Source of the DNA: Bacteroides acidifaciens
GTDB lineage: Bacteria; Bacteroidota; Bacteroidia; Bacteroidales; Bacteroidaceae
DNA length: 64,000 nt
Reading direction: 5' to 3'
Assembly (NCBI RefSeq): GCF_024623065.1
Contig: NZ_JANJZR010000007.1
Location: 1-64,000 of the forward strand
Part shown: positions 42,557-50,870 of the stretch, piece after piece
Layout: every line of letters begins with the position of its first letter
How positions within the stretch are numbered: position 1 is the stretch's first letter
The notes under the pieces: generated by a model
What the model was told of the DNA's origin: nothing
Databases searched by the model: none
Seen by the model: the letters and a program-made list of their open reading frames with translations, nothing else
Position numbers and translations under genes: made by a program

Positions 42557-42919
42557 TCACTGTCCAGCGTAGGCTCGCTCCATCCGTTCAATCTCCTCCA
42601 CACATGCCAGCCATCCGGGAAAACCTCCGATGTTTTTGTCATCGATATAGCAATGGGCATATATCTTTTTCCCGCCTTCTCCATATTTAGCGACATTTTC
42701 AGGATCATGGTCGTTTACACGGTCGAACGGAATCTTGCGTTCCAACAGCCAGTTGATGGCATCCAATAACTGCTCACCGGTACGGCACGTCCAAATAATG
42801 ATTTTATGTCCTTCATCATGTAATTTCCGGAGCGATTCGCCAGCGTATGGTTGCTCCCCGTCAATAGCCGGGAATTTTCCCCGGCTAATGGTTCCGTCAA
42901 AGTCAACTGCTATAATCAT
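42557..42919 (-). CDS. HAD-superfamily hydrolase-like protein
   Basis: 120 residues. Motif I DFDGTIS (about 6-12) with both Asp residues, motif II IIIWTCRTGEQ (about 40-50), and C-terminal YIDDKNIGG (about 90-98). This is the small HAD phosphatase type often present in Bacteroides phages; a nucleotide or 5'-phosphate substrate is possible but unknown. The 4-base overlap with the upstream gene shows operon membership. Confidence 0.85.
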   Translation of the reverse strand: MIIAVDFDGTISRGKFPAIDGEQPYAGESLRKLHDEGHKIIIWTCRTGEQLLDAINWLLERKIPFDRVNDHDPENVAKYGEGGKKIYAHCYIDDKNIGGFPGWLACVEEIERMERAYAGQ

Positions 42920-43563
42920 AATCTACAGAATGAAGGTTCAATGCGACGCCATACTCCGTTCTCGTCACGCTTATGGAAATAGTAATTAGTTGCGGTTTTA
43001 TACACGACATTGCTTTCTTTGAACAATTGCATGATAGCCGCATATTCTTCATCAAAACGTGACTCCAGTTCATACAACTTGCTTATAGACTTATAGTCCA
43101 AATCTCCCTGACGGTTACGTTCGAGAAGCGTCATCGCCATTTGATACATCGGGTCATCGACTCCTTTTTCCGAATGGGCTATATAATTCTTCAGGTAGTC
43201 AATCAGCCTTTCGGCAGCGAGATCGGCACGTTCATCAAAACTTTTCACCTTATTGCTTTTTACCTCCAGTTTGAAGTTCCCGTCTACTACTGAAAATGTG
43301 GCGGTCTCTTCACCCTGACGCATACGGAGCTGACCGTATTCACGCATCACGTTGCGGAAAGCCTTGCTTTCACCCACAATCCAATCATAAAAGCCCTGAA
43401 CGTCATTCACCACTGGCATGAGTTTACTTTCCACATCGAACATGAATTGATGTCTCAATGCTTCGTAGGTTTCTTTCTGCCGGATGGACTCTGTTTTTTC
43501 TTCTTCTTTAAGTTTACACAACAGTTCCGCCTTTTCTTCTTTTGACAATTTACTAATATCCAT
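42916..43563 (-). CDS. DUF3164 protein (early protein of Mu-like phages)
   Basis: 215 residues: charged N-terminus, FDVESKLMPVVNDVQGFYDWIVGESKAFRNVMREYG, VDGNFKLEVKSNKVKSFDERADLAAERLIDYLKNYI, and C-terminal YFHKRDENGVWRRIEP. This is the DUF3164 pattern, restricted largely to transposable phages and found in the early region near MuB. Molecular role not known. Confidence 0.85.
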   Translation of the reverse strand: MDISKLSKEEKAELLCKLKEEEKTESIRQKETYEALRHQFMFDVESKLMPVVNDVQGFYDWIVGESKAFRNVMREYGQLRMRQGEETATFSVVDGNFKLEVKSNKVKSFDERADLAAERLIDYLKNYIAHSEKGVDDPMYQMAMTLLERNRQGDLDYKSISKLYELESRFDEEYAAIMQLFKESNVVYKTATNYYFHKRDENGVWRRIEPSFCRL

Positions 43564-43587
43564 ACTATTAATTTTTTAAATGATTGA

Positions 43588-43812
43588 TTACAATTTGATT
43601 TTATATACTTCTTTCAGTTCCCGTTCCTTGTTCTCTTGCTCGATGAAGAGTGCCGTCCTCCGGTCTGTCAGCCCGGCAAACTCATTGCGGTCCAGATTGC
43701 CGGCATACAGCCGATCGTGTATGGCATCCAGCTCACCGGGAATCTTGTCAAGCCGATCCAGTAATTCATTAATCCGGTTAATCCGGTGTTGTTCCGCACT
43801 AATATCCGCCAT
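43588..43812 (-). CDS. Small helical phage protein
   Basis: 74 residues, all helical: INRINELLDRLDKIPGELDAIHDRLYAGNLDRNEFAGLTDRRTALFIEQENKERELKEVYKI. Probably a dimeric coiled coil. It overlaps the GemA-like gene by 14 bases. No family recognised. Confidence 0.65.
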   Translation of the reverse strand: MADISAEQHRINRINELLDRLDKIPGELDAIHDRLYAGNLDRNEFAGLTDRRTALFIEQENKERELKEVYKIKL

Positions 43813-44218
43813 CTTCTTTCTTCTTTAATATTGACTCCAGTTTCGGTATCAACAGGAGAAGTTCTTCCCCGTCCAGTTCGCGAAACTTCTTTCCTGCTAT
43901 CCGGACATCAAGGCAAAACGCATTCACCGCTCCCCAGTCCGTTGTGTCGATTCCGATCCGCTGCACTCTCTTCAGGACAGCCGATCTGCGTCTCCTTATT
44001 TCCCGTTCGGTGATAGTCAAATCCCGGTTTTCTTTTTTTGCACCGTTCAGATACCCGCAGAGATACATTGCCTCGCTGTATGTCAACTCTTTTGTGGTAT
44101 TTGTCCGTCCGTCTGTCAGGTCAAGCAGGATAGCCCGCTTTTGTTCGTCATCAATGCCTTGTGCGCTGTATATGATATGCAGGCGTTTGATAAGGCTCTT
44201 ACTGATAGGTTTCTTCAT
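43799..44218 (-). CDS. GemA/gp16-like early regulatory protein
   Basis: 139 residues from ATG 44218: ISKSLIKRLHIIYSAQGIDDEQKRAILLDLTDGRTNTTKELTYSEAMYLCGYLNG (about 4-57) follows the Mu gp16/GemA pattern (search for 'i..a...lgl.de.yr..l...tg..S...lt..e'). In Mu, GemA affects host gene expression and supercoiling. The C-terminal half (IDTTDWGAVNAFCLDVRIAGKKFRELDGEELLLLIPKLESIL) is typical of these proteins in Bacteroides phages. It overlaps the ATPase gene. Confidence 0.75.
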   Translation of the reverse strand: MKKPISKSLIKRLHIIYSAQGIDDEQKRAILLDLTDGRTNTTKELTYSEAMYLCGYLNGAKKENRDLTITEREIRRRRSAVLKRVQRIGIDTTDWGAVNAFCLDVRIAGKKFRELDGEELLLLIPKLESILKKKEDGGY

Positions 44219-44876
44219 CTTCTGTTCCATCATTATCGCTTTTAATATTTTCAATCCAATATTTTTGATACCCTTCCGCCCATACTATGTAATATCCGCG
44301 TGAACCTCCTTTGCCACGTCCGATAAATGTTGCCTTGAAATGTTCCACGTAGATTCTTTTAAAGCTGTCACGTTTCACGTCATAGGCTGTTTTTCCTTCC
44401 ACCTCGCGCCCGTCTACATGAGAGATGAAGACAAATATCTTTCGCGGATACTTCTTGCGCAGGCGGATTATTTCGGGGGCTTTCGCTCCCCCTTGCTGCT
44501 CGAAGTATTGTATGGAGTCTATCATTATCACGTCCGGGCTGCGTTGCTTTGACAGGTATTCGTCCAGTTCTGTGATGGTGGCTTCATCCGAATAGATTAT
44601 ATTATTCGTTTTACTATGAATGCCGACACTAAGAACGGAATTCACGAAGTCGTCGCACGCGCCCATTTCAAGTGTTAAATAAAGAACCCGGAGCCCCATT
44701 TCATCAAATTTGCGTGCCAGCTGCAGAGCGAAAGAACTTTTTCCTTGTCCCGACTTTCCGTAAATGATCCAGCAACCGGATTTTTCCGGACGACCGAATG
44801 CCAGATACCATTCACCGTCAAAATCAATATATTCATGTCGGATGTCTTCCAGGTTCTTCTGACTCCAAACTTTCAT
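44199..44876 (-). CDS. RecA/DnaB-fold ATPase of the early operon
   Basis: 225 residues. Walker A YGKSGQGKSSFA (about 39-50), YLTLEMG after strand 2, DVIMIDSIQYFEQQ as Walker B (about 117-130), then FVFISHVDGREVEGKTAYDVKRDSFKRIYVEHFKA, the DnaB-type C-terminal core. It lacks a DnaB N-terminal domain or HTH. It may assist transposition immunity, replication or recombination. It overlaps MuB by 4 bases, so two P-loop ATPases are made together. Confidence 0.8.
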   Translation of the reverse strand: MKVWSQKNLEDIRHEYIDFDGEWYLAFGRPEKSGCWIIYGKSGQGKSSFALQLARKFDEMGLRVLYLTLEMGACDDFVNSVLSVGIHSKTNNIIYSDEATITELDEYLSKQRSPDVIMIDSIQYFEQQGGAKAPEIIRLRKKYPRKIFVFISHVDGREVEGKTAYDVKRDSFKRIYVEHFKATFIGRGKGGSRGYYIVWAEGYQKYWIENIKSDNDGTEDEETYQ

Positions 44877-45787
44877 GCCAGTTCTCCACGCTCGATTTGT
44901 TGTTTGATTATACGGTCTTCGATCATGCCGGACAGTTCACGCAAATCATCGGTAAACCAAACATATTTTCCCGGTACAGGTTCTTTTTTCTCTTTATTCA
45001 ACTTTCCCCAAATGTTTTCCTGTTCCTCCGTATCATTGATCCCGTTTGCCGCGCAGATGGCTTTGACATCCTTCTTTGTGGCTCCCAGCAGTGTGATATA
45101 GTTGCGGCAAAATCTGCCGTCTATTTCGTCGTATCCTTCTATGCGACCGACATAACGCTTTATATTGCGTTCCAGCGTCTCCGTTCCGGCTACGATAGCC
45201 CCCATACGGTGTAAAGTGTCATCATATAGAGGTATAAGCGTGCAGAGGGCACTGTGCGCCAGTTTCCCGGCATCGTCAAGGATTAACAAGGGGGATTTTC
45301 CAGCCATACGGTTAATGTGTGAAACAATCAAGTCCATAAGGTCATCGTTATCCATATAGCGCGTCACCGTTTCCCCCATGCATGTGGCTAACTTGGTCAG
45401 GAATTTGCGTGCCGTCCACTTCCGGCATTTCAGATATATGACTGAATTATCGGCACTCATGTTATAAAGGTCTATGAGGGATTGAGTCTTCCCACTGCCG
45501 GATCGGGAAGATATGCACATCCATTTGTGATTCCGCTTGGCTGCCACGAACGCGGTGCGCACCTGTTGGTAACTGGTGACGCTTTCCACTACATTCCAGG
45601 CGTTCTCGTAATAATTAAGACCGGAAGCAATCTTTTCTGCAATGGAGTCTTCATTCGCTCCATACTTGCCGCTTCTGAATTGGGACATGGCGGTGTCCGA
45701 TATTCCACATTTACGCGCCAACTCCGTTGCGGATGAACCACGATTGATTAACTTCTCTATGTACGTTTTTAATGCTTGATTATCCAT
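44873..45787 (-). CDS. MuB-like AAA+ ATPase (target DNA activator)
   Basis: 304 residues. The N-terminal HTH (SATELARKCGISDTAMSQFRSGKYG, about 18-42) is the MuB/AAA pattern. Walker A SRSGSGKTQS (about 93-102), Walker B LLILDDAG (about 165-172), and a C-terminal helical domain. MuB binds target DNA as filaments, delivers it to MuA and gives target immunity. It lies 28 bases downstream of the transposase stop, the same order as in Mu (A then B). Confidence 0.9.
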   Translation of the reverse strand: MDNQALKTYIEKLINRGSSATELARKCGISDTAMSQFRSGKYGANEDSIAEKIASGLNYYENAWNVVESVTSYQQVRTAFVAAKRNHKWMCISSRSGSGKTQSLIDLYNMSADNSVIYLKCRKWTARKFLTKLATCMGETVTRYMDNDDLMDLIVSHINRMAGKSPLLILDDAGKLAHSALCTLIPLYDDTLHRMGAIVAGTETLERNIKRYVGRIEGYDEIDGRFCRNYITLLGATKKDVKAICAANGINDTEEQENIWGKLNKEKKEPVPGKYVWFTDDLRELSGMIEDRIIKQQIERGELA

Positions 45788-45815
45788 GTTGTATATCTTT
45801 TAAATTGTTTTTAAA

Positions 45816-48008
45816 TCATCTTGAAAAATTCATATCCAGCGGGTTGTAGTCGTAATCTTCATCGTCTGTTCCGGTAGAAGCCATTGCTACACTTTGCCGG
45901 GTGATATGTTGGGTCACTTCCATGAAGTCCGCGTCCGTGGCGTCATCCCTCATTTTCGACCGGACATCCTTGTGCTGTCCCAAGCTGTCAGTTATCAGGT
46001 AACGGTCAAGAACTGTCCCTGCGGCTATTTCGGGGATACGCTGGCAAATAGTGGTGATTCGCTTGTCTACGTCTTTCACTTTCTTCTTCACGGTTTCCAC
46101 CATTTCTTTGTTGAACTTGTCAACACGTGCCCGGTATTCAAAATGTTCCGGTTTCTGATCAACCAAAGCCATCGGAACTTTGATATCGCGTTGCAGTACG
46201 TATTGCAATGTCCCAATCTCTTTGTCTACACGACCGGATTTCAGGCGTTTTGCATTCGATACAAGCACCTGACTCATATCGTCCGGGTCAAAGCGTACTA
46301 TCCAGTCTTCGTTGTAATGGTCGCGGAGAGAAAGGTCGAAACTGTCGAAGCAGATTCGTTCACCCATGAACTCGATAAACAGCCCCGAACCAGTAATCTT
46401 ATTTGTACGTCCGGTGGTTTCTCCCATGAGCATCAGATATTCCTCGATTCCGAAAGGCATTTTGCGGGCTTCTTCGGTACGTTCCCATGCAGCGCGGTAA
46501 GCATCTATCTTCTTTGCCCGTTCCTGCGCTATAATAGCTTCCAATTGTGCAATAACGGTGGCTTCATCCGGGATGAACTTGTGATTTTGGTTTAATACTT
46601 CCAAATTAGGCTGGTTATCTTTGTCGGCAGTGATACCGAAGCCCGACCAGTTCGCCTGTTTTTGGCAGTATTCCACATTCAGGTGTTTGAAATAGGGTTC
46701 TACTATTTTGGACTTTGCATTTCCCAAAGCGGCTGGTGTATAATACTTAGTCATGGCTTCATAGAAGGGAACCATCACCTTCTTTTGATAATTGTCGCTT
46801 TGTAGTTGTAAAGGCTTATAGCGTTCGCCAAATAGTTCTTTGGTATGTTGTATTGCGTTTCGTAATGCTTCACGGATAAGCGCGGGAGACTCATGATCAC
46901 CAATGGCGTATCCGACCGGATATTTTTCACAGGCATCAAGTACGACTACCATCGTTTTCCGGTTGGTATAAGTGGTGTACATATATCTCTTTTCTTCACC
47001 GTTTTTCTTTACCGTTTTGGGAGTCTTTTTCTGATAGAACAGTTCCGCATCCCATCCGTCCAGCGTCCAGTAAGTAAGTGCCTGTGTCGGGGCTTCGCGG
47101 TGTATCTGTTTCATGCGTGTGTTCTTCAGGGCTTTGCTTCCCTTGTTCCCCGCCATTGTTGTGAGAGCAAATTTTTGTCTCCAGTTCTCAACAGTGGTAG
47201 GACTGTCGATCAGTTTCCAATCCATCAGGGAAGCCACCTTGTTGTATTCCTCCATGATTTGGACATTATTCAGATTGTTATGCATACTTATTAATTTATG
47301 CATCACCGCTTTTGCGTCCTCGTTCAGTACGACTGCCGCGTATTTGTTGCCATACGATTTATGGATGACACTGCGATAGCCTTCTTCCTCGCTGATCCGT
47401 CGTGCCGCTTCATATTGCTCGCATTTACGTTTCAAAGCCTTCCAGTTCTTCGGCAGGTTATGAGGAAAAATATCACGCCCGTTCGGGTCTTTCAGCGTTA
47501 GTAGGTCATTGCTCAACTTGCAGAGCTTTTCCCAAACGTTGATGCGCGTACCGCCACCACCTATCGAGTTGGCTTTACGGCCATCGCGGAGGGAGAGAAG
47601 TGCGTTCATGATGCGTACATTCAGGGTATATTCGTCAATCTTCGCAGGGGGAAGTTTCTTGTCACCGTCATAGCGGTATTTTACACTGAAAAACTCGTAG
47701 GCGGCATTACTGTAGACAATCGCATCTTCCAGTATGGATTTCTGTGTTTTAGCGGCAATTTCCGCACGGGGATCACCATACACTTGGATGTACTTGTTTT
47801 TAATGTCTTGTCTCATAGTCTCAAAATCTACAAGGGCAGAGCTACCGGGAGTGCCACGACGAAGAACAATGATTTGATTTCTGTTTTTCATCGTATAAAA
47901 TGAGCCTTCAGGAACAAATCCTTTTTCACTTCCAATGTTCGATTTAGAATTGAATAGTATAATCTCATTCGCAAACACACAAACTCGGTTATTAAAAATC
48001 TCAGCCAT
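45816..48008 (-). CDS. MuA-type DDE transposase
   Basis: 730 residues from ATG 48008 (MAEIFNN); an in-frame ATG at 48089 adds 27 residues without better signals. The N-terminal winged-helix region resembles the Mu A domain (about 1-70), followed by helical end-binding domains. The DDE core has Asp in YWTLDGWD (about 317-319), QSDN (about 405) and IVEPYF Glu (about 437). The beta-barrel and MuB-binding C-terminus (about 520-730) end with a MNFSR tail. It joins phage ends to host DNA, integrates and drives replication. Confidence 0.93.
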   Translation of the reverse strand: MAEIFNNRVCVFANEIILFNSKSNIGSEKGFVPEGSFYTMKNRNQIIVLRRGTPGSSALVDFETMRQDIKNKYIQVYGDPRAEIAAKTQKSILEDAIVYSNAAYEFFSVKYRYDGDKKLPPAKIDEYTLNVRIMNALLSLRDGRKANSIGGGGTRINVWEKLCKLSNDLLTLKDPNGRDIFPHNLPKNWKALKRKCEQYEAARRISEEEGYRSVIHKSYGNKYAAVVLNEDAKAVMHKLISMHNNLNNVQIMEEYNKVASLMDWKLIDSPTTVENWRQKFALTTMAGNKGSKALKNTRMKQIHREAPTQALTYWTLDGWDAELFYQKKTPKTVKKNGEEKRYMYTTYTNRKTMVVVLDACEKYPVGYAIGDHESPALIREALRNAIQHTKELFGERYKPLQLQSDNYQKKVMVPFYEAMTKYYTPAALGNAKSKIVEPYFKHLNVEYCQKQANWSGFGITADKDNQPNLEVLNQNHKFIPDEATVIAQLEAIIAQERAKKIDAYRAAWERTEEARKMPFGIEEYLMLMGETTGRTNKITGSGLFIEFMGERICFDSFDLSLRDHYNEDWIVRFDPDDMSQVLVSNAKRLKSGRVDKEIGTLQYVLQRDIKVPMALVDQKPEHFEYRARVDKFNKEMVETVKKKVKDVDKRITTICQRIPEIAAGTVLDRYLITDSLGQHKDVRSKMRDDATDADFMEVTQHITRQSVAMASTGTDDEDYDYNPLDMNFSR

Positions 48009-48200
48009 AACATTTTCATTAACTATTAGCGCAAGCCCCGGCACCGCCCCGAAGTTGTGGCTACTTCCCCTCTTTTCACCCGTTCCCATTGAAAACCTGT
48101 CCTAACACCATTAAATAATACCATGACAAATTCAATCTGAAACCATGAGTCTGTGTTATCCCGAAATACGGGGAAGTTCCTTGCTTGCATACTTGTTTTA

Positions 48201-48377
48201 CTATTCGTCCTTTTCCGAACGGAATTCCCTTTCAAGGATGGTCACTATCGTGAAACAGGCAATGACAAAAGCCGCCTGCACATTAGAGGCAGACACCTCA
48301 ATCCTGTCAACCAATGAAACGGTAGTTATTATCCCGACCGCTATCAACACATTCTGAATCACTCTAAATGTTTTCAT
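48201..48377 (-). CDS. Small membrane protein in the early operon
   Basis: 58 residues (stop TAG at 48201-48203, start ATG 48375-48377): MKTFRVIQNVLIAVGIITT followed by VSLVDRIEVSASNVQAAF then VIACFTIVTILEREFR. It has two hydrophobic segments separated by a short polar loop and ends in charged residues. The coding frame is clean and starts ATG, and neighbours are on the same strand. The opposite strand also has an open frame here but it is less protein-like. No family identified. It may be a lysogeny or exclusion protein. Confidence 0.6.
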   Translation of the reverse strand: MKTFRVIQNVLIAVGIITTVSLVDRIEVSASNVQAAFVIACFTIVTILEREFRSEKDE

Positions 48378-48456
48378 ACACTATATCGTTTTTCTTGTTC
48401 TACATTCATTTCTCTAAAAAGGCTATTCCTATTCATCCCGAACCGGAATAGTTTTG

Positions 48457-48464
48457 CTACATTT
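48457..48464 (+). promoter_or_regulatory. Promoter-like element before the 48499 gene
   Basis: TACATTTG matches the Bacteroides -7 consensus and lies 35 bases before the plus-strand ATG at 48499. The -33 element is not clear. Confidence 0.4.
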
Positions 48465-48498
48465 GTAGCCAATATGGAAAATAATAATTCAATCTGTT

Positions 48499-48801
48499 AT
48501 GAATACTAAAGTTAAATTCATTGTGTCATTTAAACTGACAAATAGCGAGAAAGAAGTTCTACCGGCAATGAGCGAACCTTTTGAGAGTGTGTTAGAACGT
48601 TTCCTACTAACTCATTCCGTTCATTTCGAACATCCCCACCGGAATACAAAGTCAGCTTCTCTTTATGCTGTGTACACCATAGAGGTTGAGGTTCACCAGC
48701 CTGCGGCTGTATTTTATTTTGGTAAACTGATAGAAGGGGAAGCTGGTATACTTCAACTGTTTGATGAAGGCGTTGAGTCTTTCTCTTTTCGGGTTGAGTA
48801 A
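48499..48801 (+). CDS. Small phage protein, unrecognised
   Basis: 100 residues: KVKFIVSFKLTNSEKEVLPAMSEPFESVLERFLL...ASLYAVYTIEVEVHQPAAVFYFGKLIEGEAGILQLFDEG. It looks like a small alpha/beta protein. It is on the plus strand within the otherwise minus-strand early region, with its own promoter-like element, so it may be expressed from the prophage (moron-like). I prefer it over the overlapping minus-strand frame because the latter is Gln/Arg-rich and unstructured. Confidence 0.55.
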   Translation: MNTKVKFIVSFKLTNSEKEVLPAMSEPFESVLERFLLTHSVHFEHPHRNTKSASLYAVYTIEVEVHQPAAVFYFGKLIEGEAGILQLFDEGVESFSFRVE

Positions 48802-48849
48802 ATTTCTTATTCATACTAAGTCGTTTTATAAATTACTACTTGTTTTGAA

Positions 48850-49098
48850 ATGTTCTTTGATGATTTGGAATCTAAACTTGTATCAGACCAAGAAATATAC
48901 AAGAGTATACTCCGAGATGTAAAATGTCCTGTTCATAAGCTAAAGGCATGTATCATCTATGATTACGACAATGACTTCACTTATGCCCATATTACGAAAT
49001 GCTGTTGTCCTCAATTTGCCCAAATAGTGGCGAATACGATCCGTAAAACGGAGACTATTGATATAGTAGTAATTGACGACTGTGAATATACTCGCTGA
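48850..49098 (+). CDS. Small Cys-containing phage protein
   Basis: 82 residues: CPVHKLKACIIYDYDN...YAHITKCCCPQFAQIVANTIRKTETI. The pattern 'CPxHxxxxxxxxxx...ccCc.f...v...i' resembles small proteins from phages and mobile elements in Bacteroides; the Cys/His may bind a metal. It converges with and overlaps the end of the minus-strand gene 48940-49272. Confidence 0.6.
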   Translation: MFFDDLESKLVSDQEIYKSILRDVKCPVHKLKACIIYDYDNDFTYAHITKCCCPQFAQIVANTIRKTETIDIVVIDDCEYTR

Positions 49099-49272
49099 AT
49101 TGGACAACTTTCTCACTGAAACCCGGCACGTGTCACCAACCATGAACAGTCTCTCCTTGAATCTGGCATGGTTGCCGAGGCGTAGCACATCATCTGCTGT
49201 CAAGTTATCACCCATGACAATGGCTTGAAAAATGATGCGATCTATACGTTTCAAAATCTTATTCTTTTGCAT
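48940..49272 (-). CDS. Early-operon protein downstream of Ner, C-terminal part uncertain
   Basis: 110 residues. It starts 9 bases after the Ner-like stop, so it is operonic. The first about 62 residues (KILKRIDRIIFQAIVMGDNLTADDVLRLGNHARFKERLFMVGDTCRVSVRKLSNSASIFT) look genuine. The remainder overlaps the plus-strand Cys gene and is less convincing. It may have been extended by loss of its stop. Function unknown. Confidence 0.5.
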   Translation of the reverse strand: MQKNKILKRIDRIIFQAIVMGDNLTADDVLRLGNHARFKERLFMVGDTCRVSVRKLSNSASIFTVVNYYYINSLRFTDRIRHYLGKLRTTAFRNMGISEVIVVIIDDTCL

Positions 49273-49281
49273 TACTGATTT

Positions 49282-49533
49282 TTATTTATTGCTTATTACT
49301 CTTGTTACATTTCCGTGAGAATCCAAAACCTTCACTGCCTGTTTCATTTCGTCTGTCACATCAATAATCTGTACTAAGGTTCCACCATTAATCAAAGCTG
49401 CTTCTCTAATTTTGCGAGCCTGTTCACTATTTCTGCGGAACAATAACGCCTGACTTACGTTCTGTACACTGACTTTAAAGGTCTTTGCAAGCATAGCTTT
49501 ACCAGCTGCGTTTAATTCAATTTTCTGTCTCAT
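49282..49533 (-). CDS. Ner/Cro-like DNA-binding regulator
   Basis: 83 residues with a helix-turn-helix: GKAMLAKTFKVSVQNVSQALLFRRNSEQARKIREAALINGG (about 11-51). It is divergent from the CI-type repressor and is the first gene of the early minus-strand operon. That is the position of Ner in Mu, which shuts down both promoters during lytic growth. Inferred from position and HTH. Confidence 0.8.
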   Translation of the reverse strand: MRQKIELNAAGKAMLAKTFKVSVQNVSQALLFRRNSEQARKIREAALINGGTLVQIIDVTDEMKQAVKVLDSHGNVTRVISNK

Positions 49534-49595
49534 ATATCTATCTCATTAGTTTTTTCCGTATATTTGGAGCTGTTTCAAAGAAACATGCTGCAAAT

Positions 49596-49654
49596 ATACA
49601 CACTTTGTGGATAAATACAAATAAATAACAATTAAAAATCTACATTTTGTAGAT
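49596..49654. promoter_or_regulatory. Paired operators in the repressor/ner intergenic region
   Basis: ATCTACATTTTGTAGAT (49638-49654) is a perfect 7-bp inverted repeat with a 3-base spacer. ATACACACTTTGTGGAT (49596-49612) matches it at 13 of 17 positions. Their centres are 42 bp apart, four helical turns, so one face of the helix would carry both. They lie between the divergent start codons of the repressor (49671) and Ner (49533). Expected ligands are the CI-type repressor and/or Ner. Confidence 0.6.
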
Positions 49655-49670
49655 AAAATATATTTGATTC

Positions 49671-50195
49671 ATGGATAAAACAAGTATGTTAGAAGCTATT
49701 ATTAGCTACTATACGGAAGGAAATAAAGCAAAATTTGCTTGTCTATTAGGAGTCTCTCCACAGACTATCAGTGCGTGGGGGACTAGAAATACATTTGATT
49801 CCGAATTGATATATACAAAATGTATAGGTATATCTGCTGATTGGCTTCTTACCGGTGAAGGTTCTATGCTTCGTAGTGATCAAACACAATCATCTTCTTC
49901 ACAAAACATAGAAGTAGTATCTAATTCTGGGACACCATCTATTAATGATTCTTTCATATATAAAATGTATAAAGAGAAGGATGAAGAAAATAGAGTATTA
50001 ATTAGGGAGAATGGTCGCCTCGAAGAACGTATACATGTTCTTGAGTCTAAACTTCAAGAATGCCAATCTGCGCTAGAACTTAACATAGGACATCCTAAGG
50101 ATTTAAACAGTGCGAAGGATGCTTCTATCAAGAAACATTCTTCGCAATCCAATCAAAATGCCGGCTCTGTCATTGCCCCCTTAAAGGATTTATAG
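49671..50195 (+). CDS. CI-type phage repressor
   Basis: 174 residues. The N-terminal CI helix-turn-helix region is NKAKFACLLGVSPQTISAWGTRNTFDSELIYTKCIGISADWLLTGEGSM (about 18-66), the phage CI repressor (Bacteriophage_CI_repr) pattern. The linker (67-100) is Ser/Gln-rich. The C-terminal half has a coiled coil (KEKDEENRVLIRENGRLEERIHVLESKLQECQSAL) in place of a LexA-like peptidase domain, so no RecA-dependent self-cleavage is evident. Maintains lysogeny. Confidence 0.85.
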   Translation: MDKTSMLEAIISYYTEGNKAKFACLLGVSPQTISAWGTRNTFDSELIYTKCIGISADWLLTGEGSMLRSDQTQSSSSQNIEVVSNSGTPSINDSFIYKMYKEKDEENRVLIRENGRLEERIHVLESKLQECQSALELNIGHPKDLNSAKDASIKKHSSQSNQNAGSVIAPLKDL

Positions 50196-50579
50196 TAATT
50201 ACAATAAATTGAGTTTATCAAATAACTGATAATCAAATACATATAAGAATATGTAAGTTCATTAAAGATGTATTATAGGTATTAACTCAACGTGCAAAAG
50301 TGTAATATAGGTGCAAACTCAAAATCATAAATGCACTTTTTTGAATGGGTGTTGAATGGGTATTATTCACATTTTGTTTTATATATTGAATGGGTGTTGA
50401 ATGGGTGTTATCATGAATATGCTGTTTTTAACTATAAATTAACAGAATATACCAAGGTACCTCTTTCAATATATGGTTTCAGTTCCTAGCATTATTATTT
50501 ATAACAATTCAATCGCAAACACTTGTATATAATAATTATATGCACTTATTTTGTGTTTGAAATATAAAATAGATAAGTT
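50196..50579. other. Non-coding regulatory/left-end region with repeats
   Basis: No credible gene. It contains four copies of TTGAATGGGTR in two pairs (50341-50362 and 50386-50409). Between them is an inverted terminal motif (50369-50382, CACATTTTGTTTT). GTGCAAA-type repeats lie at about 50292, 50311 and 50331 (inverted). This resembles the enhancer/end region of transposable phages. Confidence 0.5.
50341..50409 (+). repeat. TTGAATGGGTG repeats around an end-type motif
   Basis: The 11-bp unit occurs twice in tandem at 50341-50362 and twice at 50386-50407, flanking CACATTTTGTTTTATAT. The symmetry suggests a protein-binding array such as a transpososome enhancer. No similar array was found at the other end. 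Confidence 0.55.
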
Positions 50580-50789
50580 ATGACGAAGATTATACATGTT
50601 CATTTGATATTTGAGAAGAAAGACTTTTATTTTGGTAGTATAGCAGCTATCTACACCGTTCTAGACCCTGATAGAATAGGGGTTAAATTGAATACACTAC
50701 GCAATGCTGGGCTATCTGATGGTAGTGTGTACCCTACTAAAAAAGCCATAATAAAACAATCACACCTTATCAGAAGCAAACAGGAATAG
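50580..50789 (+). CDS. Small protein of a Bacteroides mobile-element family, unnamed
   Basis: 69 residues: MTKIIHVHLIFEKKDFYFGSIAAIYTVLDPDRIGVKLNTLRNAGLSDGSVYPTKKAIIKQSHLIRSK. I recall similar short proteins in Bacteroides mobile elements, but know no function. The sequence up to KQSHLIR is compact alpha/beta with a basic C-terminus. A TTTGTGTTTG lies 30 bases upstream. It is the outermost plus-strand prophage gene. Confidence 0.65.
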   Translation: MTKIIHVHLIFEKKDFYFGSIAAIYTVLDPDRIGVKLNTLRNAGLSDGSVYPTKKAIIKQSHLIRSKQE

Positions 50790-50827
50790 CCATTTTCTGG
50801 CTTATATTGGCACTTTTTCCACTAAAC

Positions 50828-50870
50828 AAAAGGCTACGTGCATTGTCAATATTGACGCACGTAGCCTTTT
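50828..50870. terminator. Strong hairpin terminator
   Basis: AAAAGGCTACGTGC (50828-50841) pairs with GCACGTAGCCTTTT (50857-50870). The loop contains a smaller palindrome GTCAATATTGAC. T-tract follows on the plus strand, A-tract precedes. It ends transcription of the 50580 gene. Confidence 0.85.

Noticed and set aside
48530..48814. Minus-strand frame opposite the 48499 gene
   Set aside because: Gln/Arg-rich and less protein-like than the plus-strand frame, which also has a promoter-like element.
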